This document shows positions 37,300 through 48,965 of a stretch of 64,000 nucleotides of DNA, piece after piece (position 1 is the first letter of the stretch; each line of letters opens with the position of its first letter). Where the stretch lies: positions 5,084,001 to 5,148,000 of the forward strand of contig NC_133296.1 in NCBI RefSeq assembly GCF_005239225.2, written 5' to 3'. Below the pieces are notes generated by a model. The model was not told the DNA's origin, did not search any database, and saw nothing but the letters and a program-made list of their open reading frames with translations. This DNA comes from Populus alba (taxonomy: Eukaryota > Streptophyta > Magnoliopsida > Malpighiales > Salicaceae). A program made the position numbers and the translations under genes.

Positions 37300-37808
37300 T
37301 CATATCGTGCACGGATTCAATTGAAAGATTCTACAGATTTTGAGGCATTTGATTTTTTGTTAGTTTATCTCTAGTTTAACTGGTGTTGGATCAATGATGA
37401 GTAATTGAATATTGGAAGAGTGCATCTTCACAATTTTGGCATTTTATTTTTTGCTCTGCTTACATGACGCATGGGATCTGTTTTTTCCACGTTCCATTAG
37501 TCTTTCTGCTTCTTTAAATATTTTCTAAGCCCATTTAGTAGTAGAAACGTTTAATCCCAGAGGCCAATGCAATGTTGAGTTGTTTAGTTTGGGCACCAAT
37601 CCCACCGCAAGGAGAAAGGGTTCCATAAAGTATAGCATTAACAAATTAGAAGACAGCAACAGAAGCAATCAATTTCTCAAACCATAAAGTTGTTTCTATA
37701 CACGAAACGGTTTGCAGGAAACCATTTTGCTAAGATAAGATGGAAATACATTGAAGAAAGGCATGGAAACATATGAAAGAAGCACAAGTACGTTAGGAAC
37801 ACAAGTGT

Positions 37809-38831
37809 TCAAGTTTCATCGGAGTAGGAAGCACTTCCGCGCATGGTGGTTGATGAAGAACTGCCACCATGTTGAGATCCTGGTAAAGGAAACAAACCAT
37901 CAAAAGGCCATGGGATAGGGACCCAATACCTTCTCCCATTATTAATGATCCTAGCATCATTGCTCTCCGTTCTCTCTTCGTCACTTCTCGACTGGCTTAC
38001 TCTAGTCGTGGAATCATCAGAGGGCATTAGGAACCTGCAAACTGGGCAGGAACTATGAAGTTCCAGCCACGGAACAATACACTCTCCATGAAATTTGTGT
38101 TTACATGGCATCTCCTTCGCTTCACATCCAATGTCGAACTCTTCCAAGCATACTGAACACTGCAAATTCTGCGTAATGGAAACTGTTGGCATTGCTTCAA
38201 CTGCTTCTTTCTCTGCTGGAGGAGTCCCGTATCGGTTAGGACCACTCTCTGCCAAATGATGTAGCAATAAATCCACATCAGGTCCTATAAGATAGTCCTG
38301 CAAAGAAATTGACACGTTTTGACTCGAGTTTTCTGGTCGGTTCATATTATCAGGACTGTGAAGAATTATTGCCTCCTCATTGAAAGGATTGACCAAGATC
38401 ACACTACTGCTACTACCACTGCCGCCGCTGCTCTCCCTGTCATTTTCAGGGTTCTCTGACCTCAAATGAAGATCTTGAAGTAAGCGTTGGACTGAAGATG
38501 TGCTTAGTCTACCTCTTCTTCGAAGTAAGGACTCAAAGTCTAGCTCATCATCTTCATCTTGGGAACTGGTACTGCTAATATGTTCTTGAGCTATTCTACT
38601 TGAACCAGAAGTGCCTAAGCCACCCATAAGGTCCAGCAAGAATGTATCCCAAAGAGAGAATGCATGTTCTGATCCTAAATCAAAGATATTGTTATTGACT
38701 TCTCTCACGCTGCCCATCTCTTCCAGAAAACCACTCTCACAGAAAGGGCATTTAATCTCAGCTTCCGTTACCGGGTTCACCATCTGAGAACACATGTGAC
38801 ACCAATACTGATCCACCATTTCATCTTCCAT
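37809..38831 (-). CDS. Zinc-ribbon plus RING-H2 E3 ubiquitin ligase, 340 aa
   Basis: A single uninterrupted coding exon. The N-terminus has a zinc-ribbon (zinc_ribbon_9 type) at residues 9-38 with YWCHMC and KCPFC cysteine pairs. A Ser/acid-rich middle follows, then a RING-H2 finger at 225-265 (CSVCLEEF, PCKHKFHGEC, SSCPVC) containing all eight ligands. This architecture is that of the plant RHC1A/At3g19950-like family of E3 ligases, which pass ubiquitin from an E2 to substrates; some members act in stress responses. Substrate cannot be told from sequence. The C-terminus is Ser-rich and low complexity. Coding region and start are clear (MEDEMVDQYWC). On the minus strand a 'ttgtgtag' just upstream of the ATG could be an acceptor of a 5' UTR intron. 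Its stop is about 510 bases from the end of the convergent pyruvate kinase coding region. Confidence 0.93.
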   Translation of the reverse strand: MEDEMVDQYWCHMCSQMVNPVTEAEIKCPFCESGFLEEMGSVREVNNNIFDLGSEHAFSLWDTFLLDLMGGLGTSGSSRIAQEHISSTSSQDEDDELDFESLLRRRGRLSTSSVQRLLQDLHLRSENPENDRESSGGSGSSSSVILVNPFNEEAIILHSPDNMNRPENSSQNVSISLQDYLIGPDVDLLLHHLAESGPNRYGTPPAEKEAVEAMPTVSITQNLQCSVCLEEFDIGCEAKEMPCKHKFHGECIVPWLELHSSCPVCRFLMPSDDSTTRVSQSRSDEERTESNDARIINNGRRYWVPIPWPFDGLFPLPGSQHGGSSSSTTMRGSASYSDET

Positions 38832-39966
38832 CTCCCTTTATCTACACAACAGCCAAATAAACTAAACAATGAATCAAAATAAATAAGGAGAAGAATCAAG
38901 CAACAAAGAAGAACTCTTGATGGATCCGAGGAAAGGGGATGAAAATATGATGAACCACAGATTGAACCAATTGAATCTGCCTCTATTATTTAAGATTGTG
39001 ATAAAAATGATTTATATTGCATATAACCTCTTCACAGTGTACAAGTATTTTTCAGAATAAACAGAGAGTGAAACAACTCGCTATTCTTTCATGTCATGAA
39101 AAAGAATAGACAATTGTTCCTCGAGACTGAAAAAATCCTACTCCAAAATCCTGTCAAAGGCATGCATGAAAAGAACTACGAAGTAAGCTGTCAAATCTCT
39201 ATAGAATTAAGACAACAAATCAAATCTAGAACTCCATTGAACATTATCAAAGATTGAAAATGAGAGCGGAAGAGTAGGATGAAAAAAAGACGGCCTTTCT
39301 CGTTTTAGAAAAGGGTGAGATATAAGAATGTTCTGTACCTTATGGATGAAGAAATATGGAAGTTTCTTACACGCTAACAAGCATTGTCACAAGGAGATGG
39401 CAGCTGATTATATATTAATCTTCCGGTTAGTTGTCATCTGATTCTATAATCTTTGAGGTAGCACTGCAGCTTGGTTTGTGTGTGTACACACTACCATCCT
39501 TCAACTCATTCTCAAGCCTGGCAACTTATCAACAAATTAACTACAGAAACAAGAGTGGACAGATAAAAGTAAGATTGCTTCTGTGCACCTTGTGGATAGA
39601 GGAAGTGGGTGTTGATTTTTATCTTAGTGATTTGATGTTCGTTGGAAAATAATGAAGCTAGCTGGTTGGTAGAGAGAAAGATGAGAAAAAAGCAATGGTG
39701 CTCTCTCTTTTTTATCGCTAAACCTGCCAACTTCTTGATTTAGTATTCTTATTGCTCAATGATTTGTTTAATGAATCATGGTAATTAAAATAATAGCAGC
39801 TTGTTATTTTCTTATGTTGAGTTTTGCTGTTGTTTGCTTTTCTTCCAAGTGTGTGGTCCATTGGTTGGTGTTCATTCGTTTTCTCACGAGAAAGCTTAAC
39901 ACCGCGTTAATCTATTGAGAATTGACTAATGACAGATAAATCCCAACATTTTAAATTAAATTTCAA
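38832..39966. other. Promoter-side spacer of the RING gene, no other gene
   Basis: This stretch contains the presumed minus-strand leader and promoter of the RING gene. Short ORFs near 39431-39730 lie on both strands and have no domains. Confidence 0.45.
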
Positions 39967-40545
39967 ATGCTTGGTCTCAATTTGAGCTTGTCAAGACTCA
40001 AGAGTTGCTGCAAAACACCAGGACTGGACAAGATGAGCCGCAAGTATGGATCAAATAACAGTGCAAAACCCAAATATGCAGGCCTCAAGTTGAAGAACAG
40101 ACTTGTGAAGGCACTTGCAGCTCTCCAGCCCAGCAAGAACAACTCTTCCCAGAAAAAAAAGCAGTGCATATGTTCAACAGCATGGCAGAAGATCAGCTGG
40201 GAGAATAATTCAAGAAATCCATCAAATTTCAGCCAAAATTATATCAGCAGAATAGGAGCATCAAAACAGAGATCTATTACTCTAAATACTAGTTTGCTAA
40301 AATGCTTCTCTCTAATTTATGCTCAAGATATGTTTTATTTGCAAAGATTTTTTTCCCTTTTCATTTGTCGAAGTCTTCTACTTTTCAGGGATGTTCTGAG
40401 TCAGAAAGGTCTCCCTCCCTCCTCGAAAGCTATCATCCATTTCATCATGCTTTGCCAAATGCAGCACCGGCAGCCTCTCTCCGGACATCAATTCAACTCC
40501 TTTCTATCACTGGGCCTTCAAGTCATTTTATATTTTGTTTCATAA
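39967..40545 (+). CDS. Unrecognised 192-codon ORF (doubtful)
   Basis: A continuous frame from the ATG at 39967 to a stop ending at 40545. The first ~75 residues are strongly basic (KYGSNNSAKPKYAGLKLKNR, KKKQ) and Cys-containing; the later part is hydrophobic and Phe/Leu-rich, more like translated non-coding DNA. I know no family that matches. It is one of the longest single frames in the window not explained by a known gene, but could be chance or a decayed exon. No TATA box, splice pattern or neighbour gives support. Confidence 0.2.
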   Translation: MLGLNLSLSRLKSCCKTPGLDKMSRKYGSNNSAKPKYAGLKLKNRLVKALAALQPSKNNSSQKKKQCICSTAWQKISWENNSRNPSNFSQNYISRIGASKQRSITLNTSLLKCFSLIYAQDMFYLQRFFSLFICRSLLLFRDVLSQKGLPPSSKAIIHFIMLCQMQHRQPLSGHQFNSFLSLGLQVILYFVS

Positions 40546-41329
40546 CTTCGTCCTCTTTGAAATTTCTTTTGAGTGGTTTGTATTTTCGTCAACTCGTTCT
40601 ATGCGTTGGCATTTCAGAGATGAAGAGGCTGAGAGGTGAAGGGAAGAAGTTGTTATATAAAGTTGGATGAGATTGTAAGCAATTAAAAATTATAATGTCA
40701 TGATCTTAGAATTTTATAATTTTTATATTCAAATAAATATTTAAAGAAAGTGTACCTTGATTCATATCAAGTCATTTGAGATATTGGAGTCCTTCGTGTA
40801 ATTTTAATGTTAATAGACTTTTTATATAAGACATTCATCCGGTTATTAAATAAAAAAAACTCTTCTTTAAATTGACCAATAAGATTTTAGCATTGATATT
40901 AATTATCTCATTCATATGAGTCACATTTTATATTCTCCTAATTGGCTCACATGATATTATCTTTCTTTATGGTTTAATTAATATATCAACATAATACATA
41001 TAAAATAATGTTAAAACCTTACACACATTGATCACATCATACACAATAATCAAGTAAGAGAATTAATAAGAGTCATGGCAGTTATCCATCATTAATTCGA
41101 TATAGTCCCTTCCATGTACTACAATTTTAGCCTTTCCTTAACCTGACCTATAAATAAGAATTACACAATTAGTCCAACAATAATGTCTTTGACAAAGATG
41201 ATTCCTAACCCTCGACATAGAACATGATAAGAGTTCACTCCCGTGTTGGATTTTAAAAGCATGATACAAAAACTAAACATCAAATATGATATAAAAATTC
41301 AATGAAATTAAACAATAAACGATGAAATT
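40546..41329. other. AT-rich spacer, no supported gene
   Basis: A second frame, 40302-40670, overlaps the doubtful ORF and is not recognisable. The rest shows no signal. Confidence 0.4.
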
Positions 41330-42060
41330 ATATAAAAAAATAATAATTAATTAAGAAGATAACTCAAAATAAGAAGAATTGCAATCATGAGAATGAAGAT
41401 CAAATTTAACAAAAAAAAAATAAAATTAAAATCAAATTATTAGAGATTAAATTGAAAAAATAAAATCCAATTAAAAAATTGATTAAAAAAAAAAAAAAAA
41501 AAAAGAATATGGATCAAATTTGATTATAAAAAAAAAACCATAAAAAATCAAATGTCAAGGGATAAAATTGAAAAAAAAATCAAATTTGATACAATTAAAT
41601 TATTGAAGATCACTTTGAACTTTGCAAGGCCAACACACCTTTTGAGGTGAGGGAGAAAGAAAAAAGAGGGGAGGAGAAAAATGCAAGAGCTTCTCTGTGC
41701 TATGGAGACCAACACGCGTCACCCCACTATATAGAGGTGGCATGATGCTTTGGATGCTATCGCGAAAGGCTACCAATGGTTATCATGAGGCATCATATAC
41801 GCTGTCTAAAGGGTGCAGGCGCCTCTCACTTGTTGATGTTTACTTTACACATGCCAACTATTTTTTCTGAATTATACACAGGCCAAAACACCATTGATCC
41901 CATGAGATCATTTCAAGAAAACCAAAGTTAAAAAACCCAAAATACCCCTTGATCTTAGGCAAAAAATAGTCGACCACAAGAGTTATGCGATAATTAAACT
42001 GTACAAAAAATATGAAAATCCAAAAAGCACCCTTAGACATTAGTTATGTTTTGTTTTTTT
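41330..42060. repeat. Dispersed repeat, copy 2 (related to 16390-17540)
   Basis: A-rich lead with 'ggataaaattgaaaaa' phrases, then 'gagggagaaagaaaaaagag', a GC-richer block with acacgcgtcaccccactatatag and ggtgcaggcgcctc, then 'catgccaactattttttc' and 'gatcccatgagatc'. Order and phrases parallel copy 1. No coding region is seen. Confidence 0.45.
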
Positions 42061-42673
42061 AATGGCACGACAGTAATTCCACTATAAAATAAATATGATT
42101 CTACGTTTACTTGTTTAATCATTGCATTGTAAACAATCTATAATAAAATGATGATGAATTTTAATTTTATTTGTAATATTATTGCATTTACATTGCTCTA
42201 GTTCGATATTTTGTCTACTAGAATAATACCCTATGCTATAGATGCCCTATACTTTTTTACCAACTTTTTTATCACCGGTCGCAATAATGCAAGCCGAGTA
42301 AAATGTTTGTTACATGAATCATTTTATTTATACTCAATTATCCATCCTATATCAGTTTTATCAATCATTGGTGAGAGGGCGTACCTAACAGTGGTCCATG
42401 TAATTTCGGCCATCAAGTAGTTTAAAAACTTATCATGGATGAATATTTCAGAATGAATAAATTTTTTTAATAAGTTGTTTATGAAACTTAATTTTTCAAT
42501 TATAACTCAAAATAAAAAATTATAATTCAAAAACCATAAATTAAGATTGTGTTTGATATGATTTTTATAAATAGATCCATGTTCCTTTTTTACTAAAAAC
42601 AATTACAAATATTTTTTGTTATAAATAATTTTTTAATTTTGTTATAAAATCGAGCAAAACTCTTTTATTTAGG

Positions 42674-43372
42674 AGGCGTTTGTTTGATGGAAAGTGATAT
42701 CCTGAAAAAGTATTTTTTTTTATTTTAAATGGAAAATATTTTTTGAAAGTTGTAAAAAATTTAGAAATATTATATTATTTGCTGATTATATTAAATTTGG
42801 TCCTCAAACTTTTGATTATTATATATATTTTGTTTTGAATATTTTTTTTCAATTTCATCCCTTAGAATTTAATTTTTATATTAACTTTGGTCCTCATTTT
42901 TATAATTTTTATTTGTTTTTTTCTTATCATTTTTAAATTAAAATTTTTTATCTATCAAATTTGATCCTCATTCTTTTGATTGTTACTTATTTTATTTGAA
43001 ATAATTTATAAAATGGTAATTATTATTATTTTAATTTCTTCATCTTTCAAATTTTTTATTTGTTAGATTTGATCTCTATTATTTTGATTATTATTTATTT
43101 TATTTGAGATAATTTATGAAATTATATTCTTTTTTCAATTTTATTCTCATTCAACTTTTTAATTTGTAAGATTTGTTCATCATTATTTTAATAAACTTAA
43201 AAAAAATATATTAATAAGTTATTTTCCAAATCATTTTTCATGACATAACCAAATACTGAAAAGTATTTTTCAACTTATTTTCAATTACACTACCAAACAT
43301 CGAAAAATAATTTACTTTCATGGAATTCACTTTTCAAAAGAAAACTACTTTCCAGCAAATAAACAAGACTTT
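42674..43372. mobile_element. MITE-like element with imperfect terminal inverted repeats
   Basis: The left end reads ggcgtttgtttgatggaaag. The reverse complement of the right end reads agtcttgtttatttgctgg followed by aaagtag, so the two ends share a tgttt.ttt.(a/c)tggaaagt core. Both sides continue with 'gaaaagt' motifs. The interior is AT-rich and non-coding, with degenerate 'aatttcatcc' phrases. About 700 bp long. The superfamily is uncertain (hAT-like style); no clear target-site duplication was read. Confidence 0.5.
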
Positions 43373-44601
43373 AATCAAAAGTTGAACTTTATAACTTTGA
43401 TATCTAGATTATAGCTTATACTAGAATTGTCTTATTGTTAATGTGTTTTTTAAGGAAAAAAATTAATTATATAAGTATTGATATGATATGACCTGATTAA
43501 CTTGATAAATTTTAAAACAATAAGGACAATTAAGAAAAATATAGTTTAATTTTTTTAAAAAAATAAGATGATATCTTTTTTAAAATATTGAAATGACAAT
43601 ATATTAAATCGATTCAAATCAACTCGGGTTAACTTGTTAAATTTATTATTTAGGTTATGAAACCCTAATAACCTAACAACAAGAAAATAAAAAAAATTAT
43701 TAAATCTAATTCTCAATCAACCCAATGTTGAAGGATGAAATATAAATAAAATTTAACTAAAAAAAAAAAGCTGAGTCAATTCGGATTAATTTGTCAAACA
43801 TGGGTCATGAGACATGGATAACCCAATAGAAAATAAATCAAAACAAAATATTAATCCAATGTTGAAAATTAAAATTCAAAATAAAAACAATTAAAACAAG
43901 GATAAAAAAATACTTGAGTCATACTCTACGTTGATATATGAAACATATTTCTATTTAAAGTAATTTCAAGTATTTTTTTGTAAGTTAATTGTATATAAAA
44001 AAAATTTTGAATTATAATTTAAAAAAAAAAATCACAATTCAAAAATATTTCAAACATACTCTAAATTTATAATCATCAATTATTTTCTATAATTAAAGCT
44101 AGCGGGGATTTATTTTAGGTATACGTGTCAATATTTGCATCCCAGTAGAATTGATATAATGAGAAAAATAGAGACAAAACAATGGATACAACCACAAAGA
44201 AAAGGTGTGAATATGCTGATTAGGGGTGTTCATGGCTGTGATTATACATAAATTACATTCAACTTAATTTTTAATATTTTATAAAATATAGATTCAATGT
44301 ATTTAATTTTTTTTAATCCAAACAAATTAGATATCTTAGATTAAACTAAATTTTTATAAATATTACAAATATTCACGGAATGAGATCAATTATTTCAAAA
44401 AAATATACTTTTGAAAGCATATAATTATTTGTTTTTAATTATAATTGATATTGCAATGTGTTTATAGTATTTCACACATGTAGTTAGCACTAAGCATAAA
44501 AGAATTTATAATTAAGACTTGAAATAAAAAATGATATATATAAAAATAAAATAAAGAAAGAGAAGGGCAAAAAATATATTTATACAAAAAGGGTTATTCA
44601 C
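43373..44601. other. AT-rich spacer, no supported gene
   Basis: I see only A/T-rich filler with phrases such as 'aactcgggttaacttgtt' that recall the ~150-bp family. No domains. Confidence 0.4.
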
Positions 44602-45063
44602 TAAGAGCATCTCCAATGGAAAATGCTACAATGAAGAGCCAAATGAAAAAAAATAGCTTTTTAAATAGTGTAAATATAGCTTTTTATATATAATATAATT
44701 ATGATGTTATTAATTATATAATCAATATGAGTAATTTATAAAAGTAATATAAAATTAATGAAGTAATATGAAAGTTAAAAGATATAATTTAAAATTTATT
44801 TATATGAATATTTTTAATTTTAAGTTTTATATGTTATTGTTAAAAATTTAATTTTTTAAAATTAAATTCAAATTCAAACTTTGAAAAAAATGACTGCCAA
44901 CATAACCCCCAACGTTTTAAATTTTAAAAAAAATTACCGCCAACATTCTAAGATTTTACAATTCAAAAAAATAATCCATCTATAAATATTCTCAAATACC
45001 TTAACATTTGTTTCTCATCATTTTCTTCTCTCCTATGTTTGTTATATTTTATTATAATTCATC

Positions 45064-46350
45064 ATGAATTATTCTAATTTTAATTTTTATGATGCTTTTG
45101 ATTTTGATGATGACACTCCTATGTTTGCTTTTCAAGTTGCTACTGTTGTGGTTGCTGAAGAAGAATCGAATAATCAAGGGCGGATAACAGGGTATCGTGG
45201 CTCTATTCCTGGTCATAATATTGTCAATCGTAATAGAAAGGAAGGTCAGTTAAGGTTATATAATGATTATTTTGCAGAAAATCCTAAATTCACTTAAAGT
45301 CAATTTCGAATAAGATTTAGGATGAATCGTCGTCTTTTTCTTCAGATCACAAATGCAGTGGAAGCTCATAATCCATATTTCAAACAAAGGACAGATGCTC
45401 TTGGTGTTTTTGGTTTATCTTGCCTTCAAAAGGTAACTGCAGCTCGCAGAATACTTACATATGGTATTCCTGCAGATCTTACTGATGAATATCTTCGAAT
45501 TGAAGAAACCACTACGATAGAAAGTCTTAGAGCTTTCGTCAAAGCAATCGTAGAAGTTTTTGGTGATTGGTATCTAAGGGCACCAAATAAGACCAATATT
45601 TGTCGATTATTATCAATTGGAGAGCAGCGTGGATTTCCAGGGATGTTAGGGAGCATTGACTGTATGCAATGGAAATGGGAGAAATGCCCAATTGCATGCC
45701 ATGAGATGTATACTGGTCATTGTCGTGAACCATCTATAATTCTAGAGGCGGTGGCTTCACAAGATCTTTGGATATGGCATGCCTTTTTTGGAATGCCTGG
45801 ATCATTAAATGATATTAATGTTCTTGATCGGTCACCTATCTTTGATGCACTTGCTGAATGTCGTACTGCTCCTGTCAATTATACAATTAATGGGCATGAA
45901 TATACAATGGGATATTATTTAGCAAATGAGATTTATCCTAATTGGTCAATCTTTGTTAAGACAATCCCAAAACCATTAGGAGCAAAGAGAAAATATTTTG
46001 CAAGCAAGCAAGAGTCTGCAAGAAAAGATATGGAGCGGGCATTTGGGGTGCTCCAATCTCGTTTTGTAATTGTACGTGGACCTGTTCGATACTGGGATGA
46101 AGAAACTCTTGCATATATTATGAAAGCTTGTATAATAATGTATAATATGATTATTGAGGATGAATGAGCAATGAACCTTGAATTTAACCATGAACATGAA
46201 GTCAATTCCTTTATATCAGTGTCACATGGTGAAATACCAGAATTACATGATTTTCTTCAAACTCATAATCGAATTAGGGATAGAGCAACTAGCTCTCAAC
46301 TACAAGAAGATTTGATTGAACATTTATGGAAACAATATGGCAACGAGTAG
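45064..46350 (+). pseudogene. PIF/Harbinger transposase with two premature stops
   Basis: One reading frame runs from 45064 to the TAG at 46348-46350, broken only by TAA at 45295-45297 and TGA at 46165-46167. There is no frameshift. The catalytic DDE domain is whole: first Asp in MLGSIDCMQWKWEKCP, second Asp in MPGSLNDINVLDRSP, and Glu in KDMERAFGVLQSRF (residues 113, 164 and 238 counted from the Met at 45322). The typical HCREP and MGYYLA blocks are also present. The protein would cut and paste the element at TWA sites together with the ORF1 product. Two point stops in an otherwise clean frame suggest recent inactivation. Confidence 0.9.
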
Positions 46351-46599
46351 AATCTTTAGATTTGAACTTCTTATGTTATCATAATTTTCAAGTTTTTTTT
46401 GTTTTTTTTTTCATTATGGTTGTTATCTTTTAAGTTAATTAATCCTATTTATTATTGTTAAGTGTTAGAGGAACTTCAAAAAAGTATTATGAATTGATAT
46501 CAATTTCATAACAATATATTTAAAATAACCAAGAATTTTCTACATATTTAATTAAAAATACATTACATTACAATAAATGAATCAAAGTTAATTAAAAAT

Positions 46600-47651
46600 T
46601 AAAACCCCTCTTTTTCATAATTTCTAACTTTCTATTTTGAAAATACGCTACAGAAATTGGATCCAAAATAGAAATATTCATTTTCATAATTTGTTATTCT
46701 TTCTCAATCCTGTCCAATTTTTGTTTCTCTTCACTTTGTTGAATCATCATGGCTTGTTGCTCTAACATAATTTTCTTGTCTTGTTTCTTCTAATCCTCAA
46801 TTTCTACTAGAGTATCCCTAAATTGTTATAAGAAATTCGTTACAGCTACATCCCCAACTCTATCTTTTCCTTGTCTATGTTTAAGTCGTTTCTTTGCAGC
46901 CTTCTGACCGATTGGTCTATCTTGATAAATCAATGGTTCACTATATTCTCCTAAACTAACAGAATTAGGGGTAGATGGAGTTGATGAAACCGAACTTGCA
47001 TTGACATGTCTTTTTTGTTTCTTGTTTGATCTTTGATGTTGACTTACACGCTCAAATTGTCATTTAGGTTCTTTTCTTAAGATAACCCAACAATGTTCTA
47101 GTTGAAATCATTTGCCAACGCAAGAAGCATACATTTGCCGAGCATCATTAATCTGGTAAATAAATAAATAAATAAAATAATGTTAAAATATATGTTAAAC
47201 AATTTAACATAGAAATGAATATTAACATGACCCTTGATTCTTCGGTCATTCCACTTTGCTGACGATTTTTAATTTGAGTAACAAATTCAATAAATTTACC
47301 GACTTCTCTATTTATTTCTTGCCATCTACTTGAGATGCTTATTTGTGAACGATTATTCAAGTTTCCTCCATTCTTTACAACATAAGCATGTACGCGAGCC
47401 CAGAACTATTTTGTTTGTTGTTCAACTCCTGTAATTGGATCCTTGCTTGTATTTAGTCATGCAGAGACAAGTAAACAATCATCCTCTAGTAAGAAATTTT
47501 TACTTATTTGTGATTTTTTTGCCGAATGGACATTTAAATTCGAGTATGTTAAGTCATTAATTAATTTATTAGAATCACTTGGTTAAGAGAGAATATCTTC
47601 TGACTCGCTAATAAAAAAGTTGGTAAAAGAGTTTGGAAAATTTGAATCCAT
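46600..47651 (-). pseudogene. PIF/Harbinger ORF1 (Myb/SANT, NAM-associated-like), decayed
   Basis: Read on the minus strand, the frame starts MDSNFPNSF at 47651. It continues with LLEDDCLLVSAWLNTSKDP, FWARVHAYV, RSQISISSRWQEINREVGKF and MTEESR up to an intron at about 47155-47228, then NDARQMYASCVGKWFQLEHCW and a Lys/Gln-rich coiled-coil tail. This is the Myb/SANT plus NAM-associated C-terminal architecture of plant Harbinger ORF1 proteins, which bind subterminal DNA and help bring the transposase to the element. Several in-frame stops are present: after EDILS near 47585, after VEQQTK near 47411, after RKEPK near 47064, and further ones in the tail. It is a pseudogene. Confidence 0.75.
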
Positions 47652-48519
47652 CTACATTAATTAAAAAAAAAAAACTCAAGTTAAAACCTTATAAGAGAGT
47701 GTAAAAGAAGCTCACATTCAATGTCTAGCAATTTTATTGTTTTTATATATGCGAATTAATAATAAGTATTGCCTTTTACTTGTTCTAACATAACAATTTG
47801 ACTATTTTTTGGAACTAAAAGAGAATTGATATACTGGTTTAATTGCATTTTCAACAAGACAAAATATAATTAACCTCAAATTAAAACAAACAATCAAAAA
47901 TAAATTTTAAATATGTCACTCTATCTTTTTATCAATATCAATTACCATTATTAATTCCTCTCAATTTTATCAAAGATAACAACATAAATAAAAATTGTCT
48001 TCCTTAACCCATATTAAAAACATAAAATAATAAAGAAATAAAAATCATCACAAATATTAAATTAACAACAAAAGATCTAAAAAATCAATAGAAATAAAAG
48101 AAAAAATAGAAAAAGCTTTTAAACAAGCATACCTTTTAATTTCAGCTAATTAACATAACTGATGTTAATAATTAACCGGAGAATAATTTATTCTTGTTTT
48201 TCTAAATTTAAGAGAAGGGTGAGGCATAATGCAAAATTTTAAAACTACAAGTTCTTTCCTCATGCATTTAAAAAAAATTTCTTCTATATTTAAAGAAGAA
48301 AAAAAAAGAGAGTTGTTGGCCAACGACTATAAAAATAGCCGTTGGCCAACAGTTATTATTTTGGTCATTTCTACAATAAAATGTAGAAATGGCTGCCAAG
48401 CAAACAAATAGCCAAAATGGCTATTTATTTAGCTGCTCCGTTGGAATGTAAAAAGTGAAAGAATAAAAGCTAAAGTATAGTTGCATTTTCATTTAGCTCA
48501 TGGGTTGAAGATGCTCTAA

Positions 48520-48930
48520 CTAAAAAAGTTATACAAATCAAGTCACTGGATAATTTTTAAAATTCTCAACTCATATCTATTTATTTAATTTTTTAATCCA
48601 TTATTTGTTTATAATATCTACATTAATTAAATTTAACAGATTTGTTAAGATAATACAAATACTACAATAACTCAGTTTTTTTTTTTAACACCCCTAATGC
48701 TGATCAGATGAAAAGGAGACGCGTCGTTCAAATACATAGGGTACTGGCTGAACGCATAGCATGTCAAGCAAGATTCTGATAAGTTACTCTGCAAACAATT
48801 GTACTTCCCATAAATACCCTTACCATTAAGACGGAAACATACATTACACTTAAGTAAATACTCACCAACCTCAGAGGCATTTAAGAAATCACGAAAAAGG
48901 AGAACAAGCTAGGTTATCTACCTTACCGCT
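48520..48930. other. AT-rich spacer, no supported gene
   Basis: This stretch runs from the end of the Harbinger element to a TATA-like box near 48940. No signal was seen. Confidence 0.4.
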
Positions 48931-48937
48931 ATAAAAA

Positions 48938-48965
48938 CAAACTAAAACCCTAACACTAAAACTTC
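48938..48965 (+). promoter_or_regulatory. TATA-like box plus telo-box
   Basis: A ctataaaaac sequence at about 48939 is followed by 'aaaaccctaacac'. TATA plus an AAACCCTAA-type telo-box is common ahead of plant ribosomal-protein and snoRNA genes. The unit it would serve is uncertain. Confidence 0.45.

Larger units (their letters stand above)
44605..48516 (+). mobile_element. Complete but decayed PIF/Harbinger DNA transposon, 3.9 kb
   Basis: The left terminus GAGCATCTCCAATGG and the reverse complement of the right terminus, GAGCATCTTCAACC, form imperfect terminal inverted repeats typical of plant PIF/Harbinger elements. Both ends are flanked by TAA (44602-44604 and 48517-48519), matching the 3-bp TWA target preference of this superfamily. 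Inside are the two genes expected for an autonomous element: a DDE transposase on the plus strand (45064-46350) and a Myb/SANT-like ORF1 on the minus strand (46600-47651). Both carry stop codons, so the element is now inactive unless complemented. The boundaries are unusually clear. Confidence 0.88.

Noticed and set aside
45426..46205. Minus-strand ORFs inside the Harbinger transposase
   Set aside because: They are shadows of the transposase frame.
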